A stretch of 64,000 nucleotides of DNA from Candidatus Acidulidesulfobacter diazotrophicus (GTDB taxonomy: Bacteria; SZUA-79; Acidulodesulfobacterales; Acidulodesulfobacteraceae), in the NCBI GenBank assembly GCA_004195025.1, contig SGBB01000003.1:1-64000 (forward strand), given 5' to 3'. The notes beneath the pieces are model-generated. The model was not told where the DNA came from, ran no database searches, and saw nothing but the letters and a program-made list of their open reading frames with translations. Made by a program: the position numbers and the translations under genes. Positions within the stretch are counted from its first letter, which is position 1. Each line of letters begins with the position of its first letter. Of the stretch, positions 17,925 to 25,597 are shown one piece after another.

Positions 17925-17951
17925 AGTTTTCACCTTTTTTTTAAAGGCTTT

Positions 17952-18128
17952 TTAATTTTTACTTTCTCTTTTTTCTATCGTATTAGAGAATTCGTTAACA
18001 ACGTCCCAAAATTCTTCATCAATAATATCAATATTCTTATTAATTATTCTTTTCTTTAACTGTTTATTTTCTTTTTTTAGTTGTTGATTTTCTGCTTCTA
18101 AAACCTGAATTTTATCGCGCATTTTCAT
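17952..18128 (-). CDS. Small coiled-coil protein
   Basis: 58 residues beginning MKMRDKIQVLEAENQQLKKE, with a continuous leucine/isoleucine heptad pattern to about residue 35, then an acidic tail (IDEEFWDVVNEFSNTIEKRE). A strong GGGAGGTGA site lies 6 bases before the ATG. It falls between the relaxase and the repA-like gene on the same strand. A dimeric regulator or relaxosome helper is plausible but not shown. Confidence 0.6.
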   Translation of the reverse strand: MKMRDKIQVLEAENQQLKKENKQLKKRIINKNIDIIDEEFWDVVNEFSNTIEKRESKN

Positions 18129-18156
18129 TTTTAATCACCTCCCTTTAAATTTGAAT

Positions 18157-19380
18157 TTATCTCCCGAATCCTCTACTTTTGCCTTTATTAAGCCTTTTTT
18201 CCAGGTCTTCGGAAAAGGCGTCAACCTGCATTTCTTTATTTTTATTCCTGCCGAAGTCCTGCTTTTGTTCGCCGGCAAGTTCTCGTTCCGCCGAGTCTTT
18301 CTTAATCTTTTCCTGCCGCAGCCGTTCCTTTTCTCTCTCCCTTTCCTCGAGTTCGGCCGCATAATCAGGCATGGCAGCCTTTTTCTTAAGGTCGTCTATA
18401 ATGCCCTGGTTCGCCTCTAGGTCTTTTTTTATCTGCTCTTTTTCTTTTTTTGAGTAAAATTTCCCCAAAAATCCCGAAGTTTTTTTCTTGATTTTTTCTG
18501 AAAATTCTTCTACGCACACTATTTCGCCCTCGGTAGCTTTTTTAATCTTATTTTCTTTTAATTGTATTGCCCGCTCGTATAGTTTGCGCTTGCGTTCGCT
18601 GAGATATTGTGCAAACAGCGGGTATCTTTCTTCATAATCCCTCATCATCTTCCCGTTGTCTCCCTTTTTTTCCGCTTCTTCCGCCCGTTTTAATGCTGCC
18701 CCGACCCATTTGGGATAATGTTTTATCCCTTTGCCTATACCTTTCATTTGACATTTTATTTTTAACTCTGATTCTATAAAATACTTAATGTCTTTTTTTA
18801 CCGCGTCCAGCATGGTCGGGTCTTGGAACTCCCTAATCGCTTTGAAATTGCCGTCAACATTCGAGTATTGGACGTGGATATGCGGGTTTTTGAAGTTTTC
18901 CGATTTATGCAACGCTGCGCTGAAGGCATAGCAGCTTGAAAAATAGCGGCTTTGTAAAGTTTTAAGCAATTTTTCAACCTTTTCCGGATTATTTAAAATT
19001 TCTTTTGGAAGAGGGATGACAAATCTGCGCTGGATAACTGAATTTTTTTTCTGCCTAAATAACCTTTCCTCAAGCTCCCTGTATTTTTCCTTGCCTTCTT
19101 CCGGCGTGTCTCCATAAGCAATTACACACTCCTTATCGCGCTCGATATAATTCGTGAAGGCTCCGCTCCGGCCTTTAGATTCAACGCCCTTGACCCTGGA
19201 CACCTGGCAGCTGATATTCCACGTTTTCAACCCCTTAAACCCGCCTGACGGCCTGGCCTTACTCGTCAAGCCGTGGGCTCCGCCGAGCCTGATTTTTTGA
19301 TTTTCTTTTTTCGGCGGGCGTGTGTAGCCGCTGTCCCAGCCCGCCATAAAGTCGCATTTTCTCTGTATTCTTCCCTTCAT
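18157..19380 (-). CDS. MobA/MobL-type relaxase
   Basis: 407 residues. The metal-binding histidine triad of HUH-type relaxases is visible as His158 (SAALHKS) and His167/His169 (KNPHIHVQYS). The strand before it (SVIQRRFVIPLPKEI) fits MobA/MobL. A nicking tyrosine is not identified with certainty; Tyr78 in AFTNYIER is a candidate. The C-terminal half is a charged coiled coil ending DAFSEDLEKRLNKGKSRGFG, a tail shared with the HEPN protein at 25084. It should nick oriT and lead the strand into a recipient. The start overlaps the upstream stop by one base (TAATG). Confidence 0.75.
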   Translation of the reverse strand: MKGRIQRKCDFMAGWDSGYTRPPKKENQKIRLGGAHGLTSKARPSGGFKGLKTWNISCQVSRVKGVESKGRSGAFTNYIERDKECVIAYGDTPEEGKEKYRELEERLFRQKKNSVIQRRFVIPLPKEILNNPEKVEKLLKTLQSRYFSSCYAFSAALHKSENFKNPHIHVQYSNVDGNFKAIREFQDPTMLDAVKKDIKYFIESELKIKCQMKGIGKGIKHYPKWVGAALKRAEEAEKKGDNGKMMRDYEERYPLFAQYLSERKRKLYERAIQLKENKIKKATEGEIVCVEEFSEKIKKKTSGFLGKFYSKKEKEQIKKDLEANQGIIDDLKKKAAMPDYAAELEEREREKERLRQEKIKKDSAERELAGEQKQDFGRNKNKEMQVDAFSEDLEKRLNKGKSRGFGR

Positions 19381-19682
19381 TATTTCCCCGCCGCGGTTTT
19401 AAGTTTTTCTTCCAGCATTTTCTCTTCAATATCTAGACCAAAGTATTTAACACATAACCCGCCCATGATAAACTTTTTATGATCTGCCTGTTTGCGGAGC
19501 TTCACCTTGGCCGCATGGGCAACCTGGTCGGCAAGGTTTTTTTTAAGCTCCGCGAGCTCGGATTCGAGCTTAAGCCTTTCCGCGTGAAGTTTTTCGTATT
19601 CATCACGGTCCGTTTTTTTAACGTCTCGCATTTTATTTTTTACCTCTCTTATTTTTTTTGAAATTTCCTTCCTTGTTGTCAT
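19380..19682 (-). CDS. Relaxosome accessory protein (MobC/TraD-like)
   Basis: 100 residues. Residues 1-60 form a highly charged coiled coil (KIREVKNKMRDVKKTDRDEY and on), followed by KFIMGGLCVKYFGLDIEEKM. The GG-L-hydrophobic-x2-hydrophobic pattern resembles the short TraD/MobC proteins that help relaxases at oriT. It is translationally coupled to the relaxase by a TAATG overlap. Position and shape carry the call. Confidence 0.55.
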   Translation of the reverse strand: MTTRKEISKKIREVKNKMRDVKKTDRDEYEKLHAERLKLESELAELKKNLADQVAHAAKVKLRKQADHKKFIMGGLCVKYFGLDIEEKMLEEKLKTAAGK

Positions 19683-19780
19683 GGTTTAACTCCTGATTTA
19701 AAGCCTTTAATTTTCTCGGTTAATGGTTTTCTATTAATTCGTCTTGAAAAACCGATTTAAAACTCCACAGCACCATAAAT

Positions 19781-20074
19781 TTAAGGCGCAGGGGCAGTTA
19801 ATTTTTTATCCAACAATCCTTTTTTTAATCTTTCGGATATTTTTAGCTTTTCCTCTTCTGATAAAATTCTTCTTTTTTTGTTTGGATTCGGATTGTAGGG
19901 TTGGAAAGCGTATAACGAGCAGTTCTTGCTTAAGCAGTCTAATTCTTTAGGGCCTGCTCCTTCGACGTAACAGGTATAGCATTGCGCAAGTATCGCTTCC
20001 TTATGCGAGAGCTGCCCCCCGCTTTTGAATTTAATGTATTCGTTTTTGCCTTGCCTGGCGATTAGTTTTTCCAT
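19781..20074 (-). CDS. Cysteine-rich zinc-binding-type protein
   Basis: 97 residues. Cysteines are spaced as CYTCY...GPKELDCLSKNCSLYAFQPY (residues ~32-60), a pattern seen in small proteins carried by mobile elements. It probably holds one zinc ion. The C-terminal ~35 residues are charged and helical (LSEEEKLKISERLKKGLLDK). GGAGC precedes the start, which overlaps the end of the 38-residue frame before it. Function unknown. Confidence 0.55.
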   Translation of the reverse strand: MEKLIARQGKNEYIKFKSGGQLSHKEAILAQCYTCYVEGAGPKELDCLSKNCSLYAFQPYNPNPNKKRRILSEEEKLKISERLKKGLLDKKLTAPAP

Positions 20075-20178
20075 TTTTTAAGCTCCTTTTTTAGTTTTTT
20101 GTTTTCGGCTTCAAGTTTTTTTATTTTTTCTATTAATTCTTCATATTGACTTTCCGTCAGTCCGATAATTGTCCCCAT
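20062..20178 (-). CDS. Small coiled-coil protein (38 residues)
   Basis: Starts MGTIIGLTESQYEELIEKIK and continues as a lysine/glutamate-rich heptad helix (KLEAENKKLKKELKKWKN). GGGGAGG lies 7 bases before the ATG, and the stop overlaps the next start, both good signs of a real gene. It contains an in-frame TGACGGAAAGT, the box of the hairpin array. It resembles the 58-residue coiled coil at 17952 in style. Confidence 0.5.
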   Translation of the reverse strand: MGTIIGLTESQYEELIEKIKKLEAENKKLKKELKKWKN

Positions 20179-20196
20179 GTTTTTACCTCCCCTTTT

Positions 20197-20445
20197 TTAT
20201 CGCTTTTCCATTATAGTGGCAGAAAGTCTATCTATATTACATTGCAGCTGATTAAAAATAATTCTGTTAAGCGTTGCACGGGCGGCCTGAAGCCTTTTAA
20301 ACATTTTAATTTCGTCCTGTTTTTCTTCAGCCTCGCCTAAAATTTTTAATTCGGTTTTAAAGTCGTCAATTTCTTCGGCGATAAGTTCAAAAAAATCACT
20401 TGTTAAATGATAAATTTTTTCTTTTTTTATACTTATAGTTTTCAT
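20197..20445 (-). CDS. Small helical protein of the mobilization cluster
   Basis: 82 residues from ATG 20445, which has AAGGAG 8 bases upstream; a longer frame has no such site. It begins MKTISIKKEKIYHLTSDFFE and is predicted helical throughout, acidic in the middle (AEEIDDFKTELKILGEAEEK). No family recognised. It lies between the VirB6/TrbL-associated genes and the mobilization genes on the same strand. Confidence 0.5.
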   Translation of the reverse strand: MKTISIKKEKIYHLTSDFFELIAEEIDDFKTELKILGEAEEKQDEIKMFKRLQAARATLNRIIFNQLQCNIDRLSATIMEKR

Positions 20446-20540
20446 TTTTGTTATCTCCTTAATTTTTAGTATTATTTGTATTATTTTTATTGAGTTTCGA
20501 GATTTCAAGAGCTTTTGAGGGCTCGTAGCGGCTACGAATT

Positions 20541-20828
20541 TTATTTATTATTTTGTGTTTTTTTATCTAAGTTTTTTTTTATATTTTTTGTAAATATTAA
20601 TTCGTCTGCGGGGGCTGTTTTCCAGGCTTTTATTGCTTTTTTTGTCAATTTTATTAATACAAAAATAGCAATAATGTCAATAATAAACATATAAAATTCA
20701 GCTCCGCCAGCGGATTTGCGGCTTATAAGTAAACTTAAAATAATTTGGCCGAAACCGAGAAAAACCAGCAAAAAAACAGTCTCCAGACTGAAAATAAAAT
20801 TATGCATAAAATTAATTAGTTTAATCAT
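20541..20828 (-). CDS. Two-span membrane protein beside the VirB6-like gene
   Basis: 95 residues with membrane helices at about 10-33 (FIFSLETVFLLVFLGFGQII) and 45-62 (FYMFIIDIIAIFVLIKL) and a basic C-terminal tail. The start overlaps the stop of the VirB6/TrbL-like gene (TAATG-type junction), so the two are co-translated and probably act together in the inner membrane. No named family recognised. Confidence 0.55.
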   Translation of the reverse strand: MIKLINFMHNFIFSLETVFLLVFLGFGQIILSLLISRKSAGGAEFYMFIIDIIAIFVLIKLTKKAIKAWKTAPADELIFTKNIKKNLDKKTQNNK

Positions 20829-21958
20829 TATTTGCCTCCCTTAGCCCTTTCCACTACCGCCGTTTTTGCCGCTCCGCCCATTTTAACCCCGCCGGTGCTT
20901 ATGTTTTTTACGCTTGTAATAATAGGTGCAATGACGGCGGTTACGCTCATATTAGGCATACCGCTTACAATTTCACCTGCTATGCCCGGTATTTTTGTAA
21001 CTAACCAACCAAAAACTAGCAGAATAAAAGTGTATATAAGCTCGTTAATAATGGCCTGAATTGAGTAATTAGCCTTCACATTAATTGCCTGAATATAATT
21101 CAAAAGTGTATTGTTCATAAATAAGCTGAACATTTTCAAAACAACAAAAATTAAAAAATATGAAATAGCCGAAGTCAGCAAGAATTTAAGCCAGCCGTTC
21201 CAAAGAAACTCCAAGGGTTTAAAAATCATAAAAGGCACGAATATATAACCCGTAACTAACGCAATTACAATGTAAGCTTCTACGACAAATATTGTTCCTG
21301 CAACAAGAAAAAACGCTATAAGCAAAATAATAATACCTATAAAATATAAAATCACAGAAGGCAAAATGGAAAAAAAGTTAAAAATGCTGCCGGTAGAAAC
21401 TAAAGCGAACTGGGACGATAAAATATTATAAAAATCATAAAAAATATTCTGGAATAGGCTCATCGGATCCGTCACACCGGCAACGGTTTGTCCGAGCGAA
21501 TAAAACATAGATACAGTGCCGGTAAAAAAAAGATTATACGCTTCCAGCATTCCACGAACAAAAATAATAAAAAATATAAATATCATAAATTCTTTTATAC
21601 CTTTGTCGCCGAATAAAAGATTTTGAATTGACCATAAAACCATTGCTATTACGGCAAGATATGCGAATAACTGTCCGGAAATATTTGTTAAACTTGCGGC
21701 TTCCTGTGGCCCGGCCTTAAGCAGATTATGCTCAATTGAATTTAGTTTATTAAATGCAATATTTCCGCCGGTGACGTTATTCACAGTCGGCGCGGGCGCG
21801 GGAGCTGCTCCCGTTGGAGTTCCCCCCAGCGCATTAAGCGCCGCTACCTGTGCCGGTGTGGCGCCTAAAGTTCCCGTGCCGTTTCCGAGAGCATAAACTT
21901 TGCTTACAGATAAAGTCAAAGCTAAAGATATAAATAATATTAGCGATAATTTTTTCAT
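20828..21958 (-). CDS. VirB6/TrbL-like conjugation membrane protein
   Basis: 376 residues. A cleavable signal peptide (KKLSLILFISLALTLSVSKV, then YA) is followed by a periplasmic Ala/Pro-rich segment and five to six membrane helices between ~95 and 320. LFAYLAVIAMVLWSIQNLLF and FIFFIIFVRGMLEAYNLFF match the TrbL/VirB6 pattern. These proteins form part of the inner-membrane channel of type IV secretion systems. AAGAGG precedes the start. No VirB4, VirB8-10 or VirD4 gene is nearby, so it may plug into a helper's machinery or have a different job. Confidence 0.65.
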   Translation of the reverse strand: MKKLSLILFISLALTLSVSKVYALGNGTGTLGATPAQVAALNALGGTPTGAAPAPAPTVNNVTGGNIAFNKLNSIEHNLLKAGPQEAASLTNISGQLFAYLAVIAMVLWSIQNLLFGDKGIKEFMIFIFFIIFVRGMLEAYNLFFTGTVSMFYSLGQTVAGVTDPMSLFQNIFYDFYNILSSQFALVSTGSIFNFFSILPSVILYFIGIIILLIAFFLVAGTIFVVEAYIVIALVTGYIFVPFMIFKPLEFLWNGWLKFLLTSAISYFLIFVVLKMFSLFMNNTLLNYIQAINVKANYSIQAIINELIYTFILLVFGWLVTKIPGIAGEIVSGMPNMSVTAVIAPIITSVKNISTGGVKMGGAAKTAVVERAKGGK

Positions 21959-21976
21959 AATTTAATACCTCTTAAT

Positions 21977-22252
21977 TTAATATGTTATTAATTTCGGCGG
22001 CTTCGGTTGTGGAAGATATGCCGTAGCGGCCGCCGAGCAATTATTTAAGCGAGCTGCCGATGAAGCGCTGTCAGGCTCTTGATTTTGCCAGCCAGGCAAA
22101 TTCTTATTGCACCATTTATAAACTTTTTCGGCAGATTTTTTATGCTTCAAATAATAATAAACGGAGTGGTCTTGTAATGTTTTTTTAGCACACCCCGAAA
22201 TACCGAAAACGAAGAACCCCGCAATTAATACTAAAAATAATTTCTTTTTCAT
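21977..22252 (-). CDS. EexN-like entry-exclusion lipoprotein
   Basis: 91 residues. The signal peptide ends in the lipobox GISGC, so Cys21 should be lipidated. The mature part has the spaced pattern VYYYLKHKKSAEKVYKWCNK...LNNCSAAATAYL, which resembles EexN lipoproteins (V-x-x-Y-x-x-H, then Cys-x-N and Cys-x-A-A). These proteins stop redundant transfer between like cells. The place between the VirB6- and VirB5-like genes fits. The resemblance is short, so moderate confidence. Confidence 0.55.
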   Translation of the reverse strand: MKKKLFLVLIAGFFVFGISGCAKKTLQDHSVYYYLKHKKSAEKVYKWCNKNLPGWQNQEPDSASSAARLNNCSAAATAYLPQPKPPKLITY

Positions 22253-22274
22253 ATTACCCCTCTTTTTTTCTTAA

Positions 22275-22412
22275 TTAAAAATGGACATTAGATAAATTTT
22301 GGATCGGTAAATACTGTGAAAGCCAAGCAAGAATAATCCCCGCCGAGACCACGGCAATTTTAAAAATTTTATTGTCTTCGTATTTTTTATAAAATTCTTT
22401 GATTTTTTGCAT
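22275..22412 (-). CDS. Small one-helix membrane protein
   Basis: 45 residues: a charged start (MQKIKEFYKKYEDNKIFK), one helix (IAVVSAGIILAWLSQYLP) and a short tail. AAGGAG lies 8 bases before the ATG. It sits in the transfer gene cluster between the VirB5- and EexN-like genes, where short inner-membrane proteins are common. Function unknown. Confidence 0.5.
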   Translation of the reverse strand: MQKIKEFYKKYEDNKIFKIAVVSAGIILAWLSQYLPIQNLSNVHF

Positions 22413-22436
22413 TTTTTTTCTCCTTTTTTAATTTTT

Positions 22437-23285
22437 TTATGGGTTAATTCCAAAATTAGTAACTGGCGGATAAGTCCCAAACGGATTGCCGGAACTATCA
22501 TAAATTTTTAACGCCGGCGGCGAGTAAGTTTGCGAAGCCGTAGAAACCGCCGAATCTTGCTGACCTGCCTGCATAGCCGCAAGTTTCGCCCGTTCCGCTT
22601 CAAGTTTATTTAATTGATTTACTTCTTCGGTTAGTGTCACTACCGCCTGTCCTGTTGCCTGTTCCGCAGAAACAGCGGAGTTAGCTTTTCCGATATTAGA
22701 ACCAAGCTGTTCTACTAAATGCTGTTGATTTTGCGAATTATTTAAAATCCCCTGTGCGTATCCGGCAGTCTGTCCAGACTGCGTGTCGGCGGTTTGATAT
22801 TGATTTTGCATATTTTGGTTTTGCTGGGGTAAATTAGAATTATAAAGACTATTACTCCCATAAGTATTCTGATAATTCTGTAAAAACCCCTGCATAGCCG
22901 GATTGCCGTTTTCCATGCTGATAATATTAGTCATACTTGCTTGCTCCGCCGTAAGCGAGTTTTTAAGCCCCTGCAGTTCGTTAGCGGGCATCATAACAGT
23001 GCCTTCAAGATTATTAACCGCTCCCATTAATCCTGAAGCTTCCTGTTGCATATTTTGAACCTGATTCATCAGCTGCTGTCCTTGCCTCACGTATTTTAAA
23101 GCTGATAATTCTACTTGTATTTTAGATTCCGCCGCCTGAATGGCGGTATTGGCGGCGGTAATTTCTTTAATTACCGCCTGAATCCCCGCCGTCACGGGAT
23201 CAAACGTAATTATCCCTTGCGCCGAGACCGTAACCGGCATTAAAAATAAAAACATAAAAAATAATAGGAATGTTAGTTTTTTCAT
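22437..23285 (-). CDS. VirB5/TrbJ-like secreted conjugation protein
   Basis: 282 residues. A signal peptide (KKLTFLLFFMFLFLMPVTVS, then AQG) leads into a long helical, Gln/Ala-rich body with AAESKIQVELSALKYVRQGQ and VQNMQQEASGLMGAVNNLEG, the style of TrbJ/VirB5 minor pilus-tip proteins. The C-terminus is Pro/Gly-rich. It is the first gene of the minus-strand transfer cluster, facing away from the repressor gene at 23526, and its promoter lies in the 240-base divergent gap. An AGGAGC site precedes the start. Confidence 0.65.
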   Translation of the reverse strand: MKKLTFLLFFMFLFLMPVTVSAQGIITFDPVTAGIQAVIKEITAANTAIQAAESKIQVELSALKYVRQGQQLMNQVQNMQQEASGLMGAVNNLEGTVMMPANELQGLKNSLTAEQASMTNIISMENGNPAMQGFLQNYQNTYGSNSLYNSNLPQQNQNMQNQYQTADTQSGQTAGYAQGILNNSQNQQHLVEQLGSNIGKANSAVSAEQATGQAVVTLTEEVNQLNKLEAERAKLAAMQAGQQDSAVSTASQTYSPPALKIYDSSGNPFGTYPPVTNFGINP

Positions 23286-23410
23286 TTTTTAAGCTCCTAA
23301 ATGTAAAATTCTATATTGTGTTAATATATTCTACATAATTAATTATATAATTAAAAATATAATTGTCAAGTGATTTTTTCTACTTTGTAGAAATATTTTA
23401 TTTTTATTTT

Positions 23411-23476
23411 AAATCTTTTGCTCAAGACAGCAACGTTCCGTTGCAAAAATCGCATTTGCGATTAACCTGCGGTGCT
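23411..23476. repeat. Left arm of a 65-bp inverted repeat
   Basis: From ATCTTTTGCTCAAGACAGC to AACCTGCGGTGCT. Its inverse recurs at 24590-24654 with changes only at the tip of an internal hairpin. It contains two small palindromes, GCAACGTTCCGTTGC and ATCGCATTTGCGAT. It lies in the divergent promoter gap between the VirB5-like and repressor genes. Confidence 0.85.
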
Positions 23477-23525
23477 AAAATATTTGTGTTAATTTTTTTT
23501 ATAATGTGTTATAAAATTAAATATC

Positions 23526-24317
23526 ATGGCTAAATATAAACCTCTTTTAACGAAATCTGAAATATCTTTTATCGATAGATTAAGAAAAATAAGGATTGAG
23601 AAACATATAACACAGGAAGAACTTGCAAAAAAAGCGGGAGTTCCGAGGGTTTTTATTGCCGAACTTGAAAAATACTATAAAAAACCTAAAAAACAATATG
23701 TCTCTAAAATAGCGGCCGCGCTGGAATATCCGGCTGATAAACTGGATTATTTTTTTAAAAGCGCAAAATTCGATAAATTCTTTTTTGAAGAAAGAATAAC
23801 GCCGGTTCCGTTAAGCAAGGATATTATAAAAACCGTGGAAGAGTTTGAACGGTTAAGCTTGGAATCTTACGTTTTTTTACCTTATAGGCTAATTGATGTT
23901 ATTTCTTATCAACTTCAAGGTAATTTCTACGCCTATATTATGCCCGATGAGTCAATGCAGCCCTTAATCAGAAAAAACGATATTGCGTTAATTAAATTTA
24001 TAGATATTGATTTTAAGAATTTAGACGAGAGAATAAACGATATTGCCGTAGCCGTTGTTAATATGAAAACCGGCCAGGAAATCATTAGAAATTATAGCAG
24101 TAATGTTTTATATAAATTTGTAGATTCCGGACGGATCCACGAAAATATGCCGGACATCTCTCTGAACCCGATAAATCCTGAATTTGGTTCAATTATTATA
24201 GAAGAAGCCGCTAAACATCGTAGCTGGAAAATAAAAGGCCTCGTTATTGCCGTTATTAGCGAAAAAATACTAATCGATTATACCGACGGGGTCATTTTAA
24301 AAACATTTGATATGTAA
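23526..24317 (+). CDS. XRE-S24 repressor of element 1
   Basis: 263 residues. An N-terminal Cro/C1-type helix-turn-helix (ITQEELAKKAGVPRVFIAEL, residues 29-48) is joined to a LexA/CI-type peptidase S24 fold. The serine is at 143 in PDESMQPLIRKND. The position of the catalytic lysine appears to hold Arg188 (QEIIRNYSS), so self-cleavage may be impaired. It is the only left-end gene reading rightward and faces the transfer genes. It is the likely master switch of the element, releasing transfer and excision on a cellular signal. No clear ribosome site precedes the ATG, so translation may be weak or leaderless. Confidence 0.75.
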   Translation: MAKYKPLLTKSEISFIDRLRKIRIEKHITQEELAKKAGVPRVFIAELEKYYKKPKKQYVSKIAAALEYPADKLDYFFKSAKFDKFFFEERITPVPLSKDIIKTVEEFERLSLESYVFLPYRLIDVISYQLQGNFYAYIMPDESMQPLIRKNDIALIKFIDIDFKNLDERINDIAVAVVNMKTGQEIIRNYSSNVLYKFVDSGRIHENMPDISLNPINPEFGSIIIEEAAKHRSWKIKGLVIAVISEKILIDYTDGVILKTFDM

Positions 24318-24320
24318 TAA

Positions 24321-24600
24321 CTATGACGGAAAGTCAGGGCTACAATGTAGCCGTTACTCTGCGTCATATAGATATAACTTAAAACGAAGCCCCGCCTGAA
24401 TTAGACGAAAAAACTATGACGGAAAGTATTGTCAACACTGTTGACAATACGGAGAATCATATAGACACACCCAAAAACGAAGAACCGTAAGCCTTTAACA
24501 GCATTTTATATGACGGAAAGTAACGTCTACATTGTAGACGTTATTCTAAATCATACTTTTTACCCTGAAAACCGGAAACCGTAAACCAAAGCACCGCAGG
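24321..24600 (+). repeat. Three tandem 93-94-bp hairpin repeats with ATGACGGAAAGT boxes
   Basis: Units start at ATGs 24323, 24416 and 24510. Each has TATGACGGAAAGT, exactly 29 bases, then TCATA. The 29 bases form a hairpin with a 3-base loop: GGCTAC-AAT-GTAGCC, ATTGTCAAC-ACT-GTTGACAAT and AACGTCTAC-ATT-GTAGACGTT. Stem sequences differ between units while pairing is kept, and the outer TATGA/TCATA also pair. A spacer with AAAACGAAG or AAAACCGG follows. Each ATG opens a short frame (MTES..., 19, 24 and 24 residues). Not a recognised family. Confidence 0.85.
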
Positions 24601-24654
24601 TTAATCGCTAAAAGCGATTTTTGCAACGGAACGTTGCTGTCTTGAGCAAAAGAT
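24590..24654. repeat. Right arm of the 65-bp inverted repeat
   Basis: The inverse of 23411-23476: AGCACCGCAGGTTAATCGC through TTGAGCAAAAGAT. The two arms differ only at the hairpin tip (CGCAAATGCG against CGCTAAAAGCG), where both sides changed together so pairing is kept. A T-rich run follows, so it could also end transcription of the repressor and hairpin array. Confidence 0.85.
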
Positions 24655-24751
24655 TATTTTTTCATTTTTGTTTTTTTACTCCCTAATGTAAAAATAAGAA
24701 TTTTAAAAAAATTTCCGCCGATAAAGAATAGATGTGGTAAAATAAATAATT

Positions 24752-25087
24752 ATGGAAAATAAAGAATATATACTAAATACTGCGAAACAAATAATTACTG
24801 AAGAAATAGAAAAAGCCGGCTATAAAGTAGAAGCTATTTATCTTTTCGGTTCCAGGGCAAGAGGAGACTATAAAGAATATAGCGATTGGGATTTTTTTGT
24901 GGTTACAAATAGAGATCTAATAAAAAATGATTTAATAAACGTTTTGCGATTTATCCGTGAAAAAATAGTAGAAAATATAGATATATCAACCGACATAATA
25001 ATAAAATCTAAAAATCTTTATGAACATCAGCAGATAGGAACAGGTTTTCTATCTTATTATGTAAATAAAGAAGGAGTAAGTTTATGA
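24752..25087 (+). CDS. MNT-type minimal nucleotidyltransferase (antitoxin)
   Basis: 111 residues with the polymerase-beta fold motif: Gly33-Ser34 in FGSRARGDY and the two aspartates Asp45 and Asp47 in SDWDFFVV. This is the MntA type, which in known pairs AMPylates its HEPN partner to silence it. The stop overlaps the HEPN start by four bases (ATGA). No strong ribosome site is seen before the ATG. The gene lies near the right end of element 1 and probably stabilises it. Confidence 0.8.
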   Translation: MENKEYILNTAKQIITEEIEKAGYKVEAIYLFGSRARGDYKEYSDWDFFVVTNRDLIKNDLINVLRFIREKIVENIDISTDIIIKSKNLYEHQQIGTGFLSYYVNKEGVSL

Positions 25088-25560
25088 AGAAAGATGCGCA
25101 GATACTAATACAAAAAGCCGAAAAAGATTTAAATATCGCAAAAAGTTTGTCTATTGAAAACCATGACTTTTTAGAAGGAATTTGTTTTCATTGTCAACAA
25201 TCAGTTGAAAAATATTTAAAAGCATTCTTAGTTTGCAATAATCAAGAAATTAATTTTACTCACGATATTACAGCAGTATTGTCAGATTGCCATAAAATAG
25301 ATATTGATTTTAATAAACTTAAAGAATTAAATATAAGTAATTTAACAAATTACGCCGTCATCGTAAGATATGACGACATTATAGAACCGACTTTAGATGA
25401 CGCCAAAGAAGCAATATTAATCGCAGAAAAGGTTAAATTATTTGTAATAGAAAAGATAAATCTGCTTGAGCAAAAACAGACTCTATACGAGGAAGACGCC
25501 TTTACTAAAGACTTAAATAACAGGCTAAATAAAGGCAAAGGCGGTCCTAAGCTGGGGTAA
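25084..25560 (+). CDS. HEPN-domain toxin with extra C-terminal tail
   Basis: 158 residues. The HEPN fold is recognisable from AEKDLNIAKSL, CFHCQQSVEKYLKAFLV, the FTHDI loop and VIVRYDD (residues ~11-100). HEPN toxins are usually RNases held in check by an MNT partner. After the domain there is an added tail, EEDAFTKDLNNRLNKGKGG, shared with the C-terminus of the relaxase at 18157. That tail is not part of the usual HEPN protein. It is translated by coupling to the MNT gene. Confidence 0.75.
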   Translation: MKKDAQILIQKAEKDLNIAKSLSIENHDFLEGICFHCQQSVEKYLKAFLVCNNQEINFTHDITAVLSDCHKIDIDFNKLKELNISNLTNYAVIVRYDDIIEPTLDDAKEAILIAEKVKLFVIEKINLLEQKQTLYEEDAFTKDLNNRLNKGKGGPKLG

Positions 25561-25597
25561 TCGGAGTTTGTTTTGGTTTTACATCGGAGGTTTTATT

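Noticed and set aside
18179-18364. Serine-rich frames opposite the relaxase gene
   Set aside because: They are antisense shadows of the Glu/Lys/Arg-rich coiled coil of the relaxase.
22271-22501. 76-codon frame on the minus strand
   Set aside because: It overlaps a better-supported small gene (22275-22412) with a ribosome site and a membrane helix in another frame, and the 3' end of the VirB5-like gene.
24321-24600. CRISPR array
   Set aside because: Only three units, with variable stems inside the unit rather than unrelated spacers, and no cas genes.
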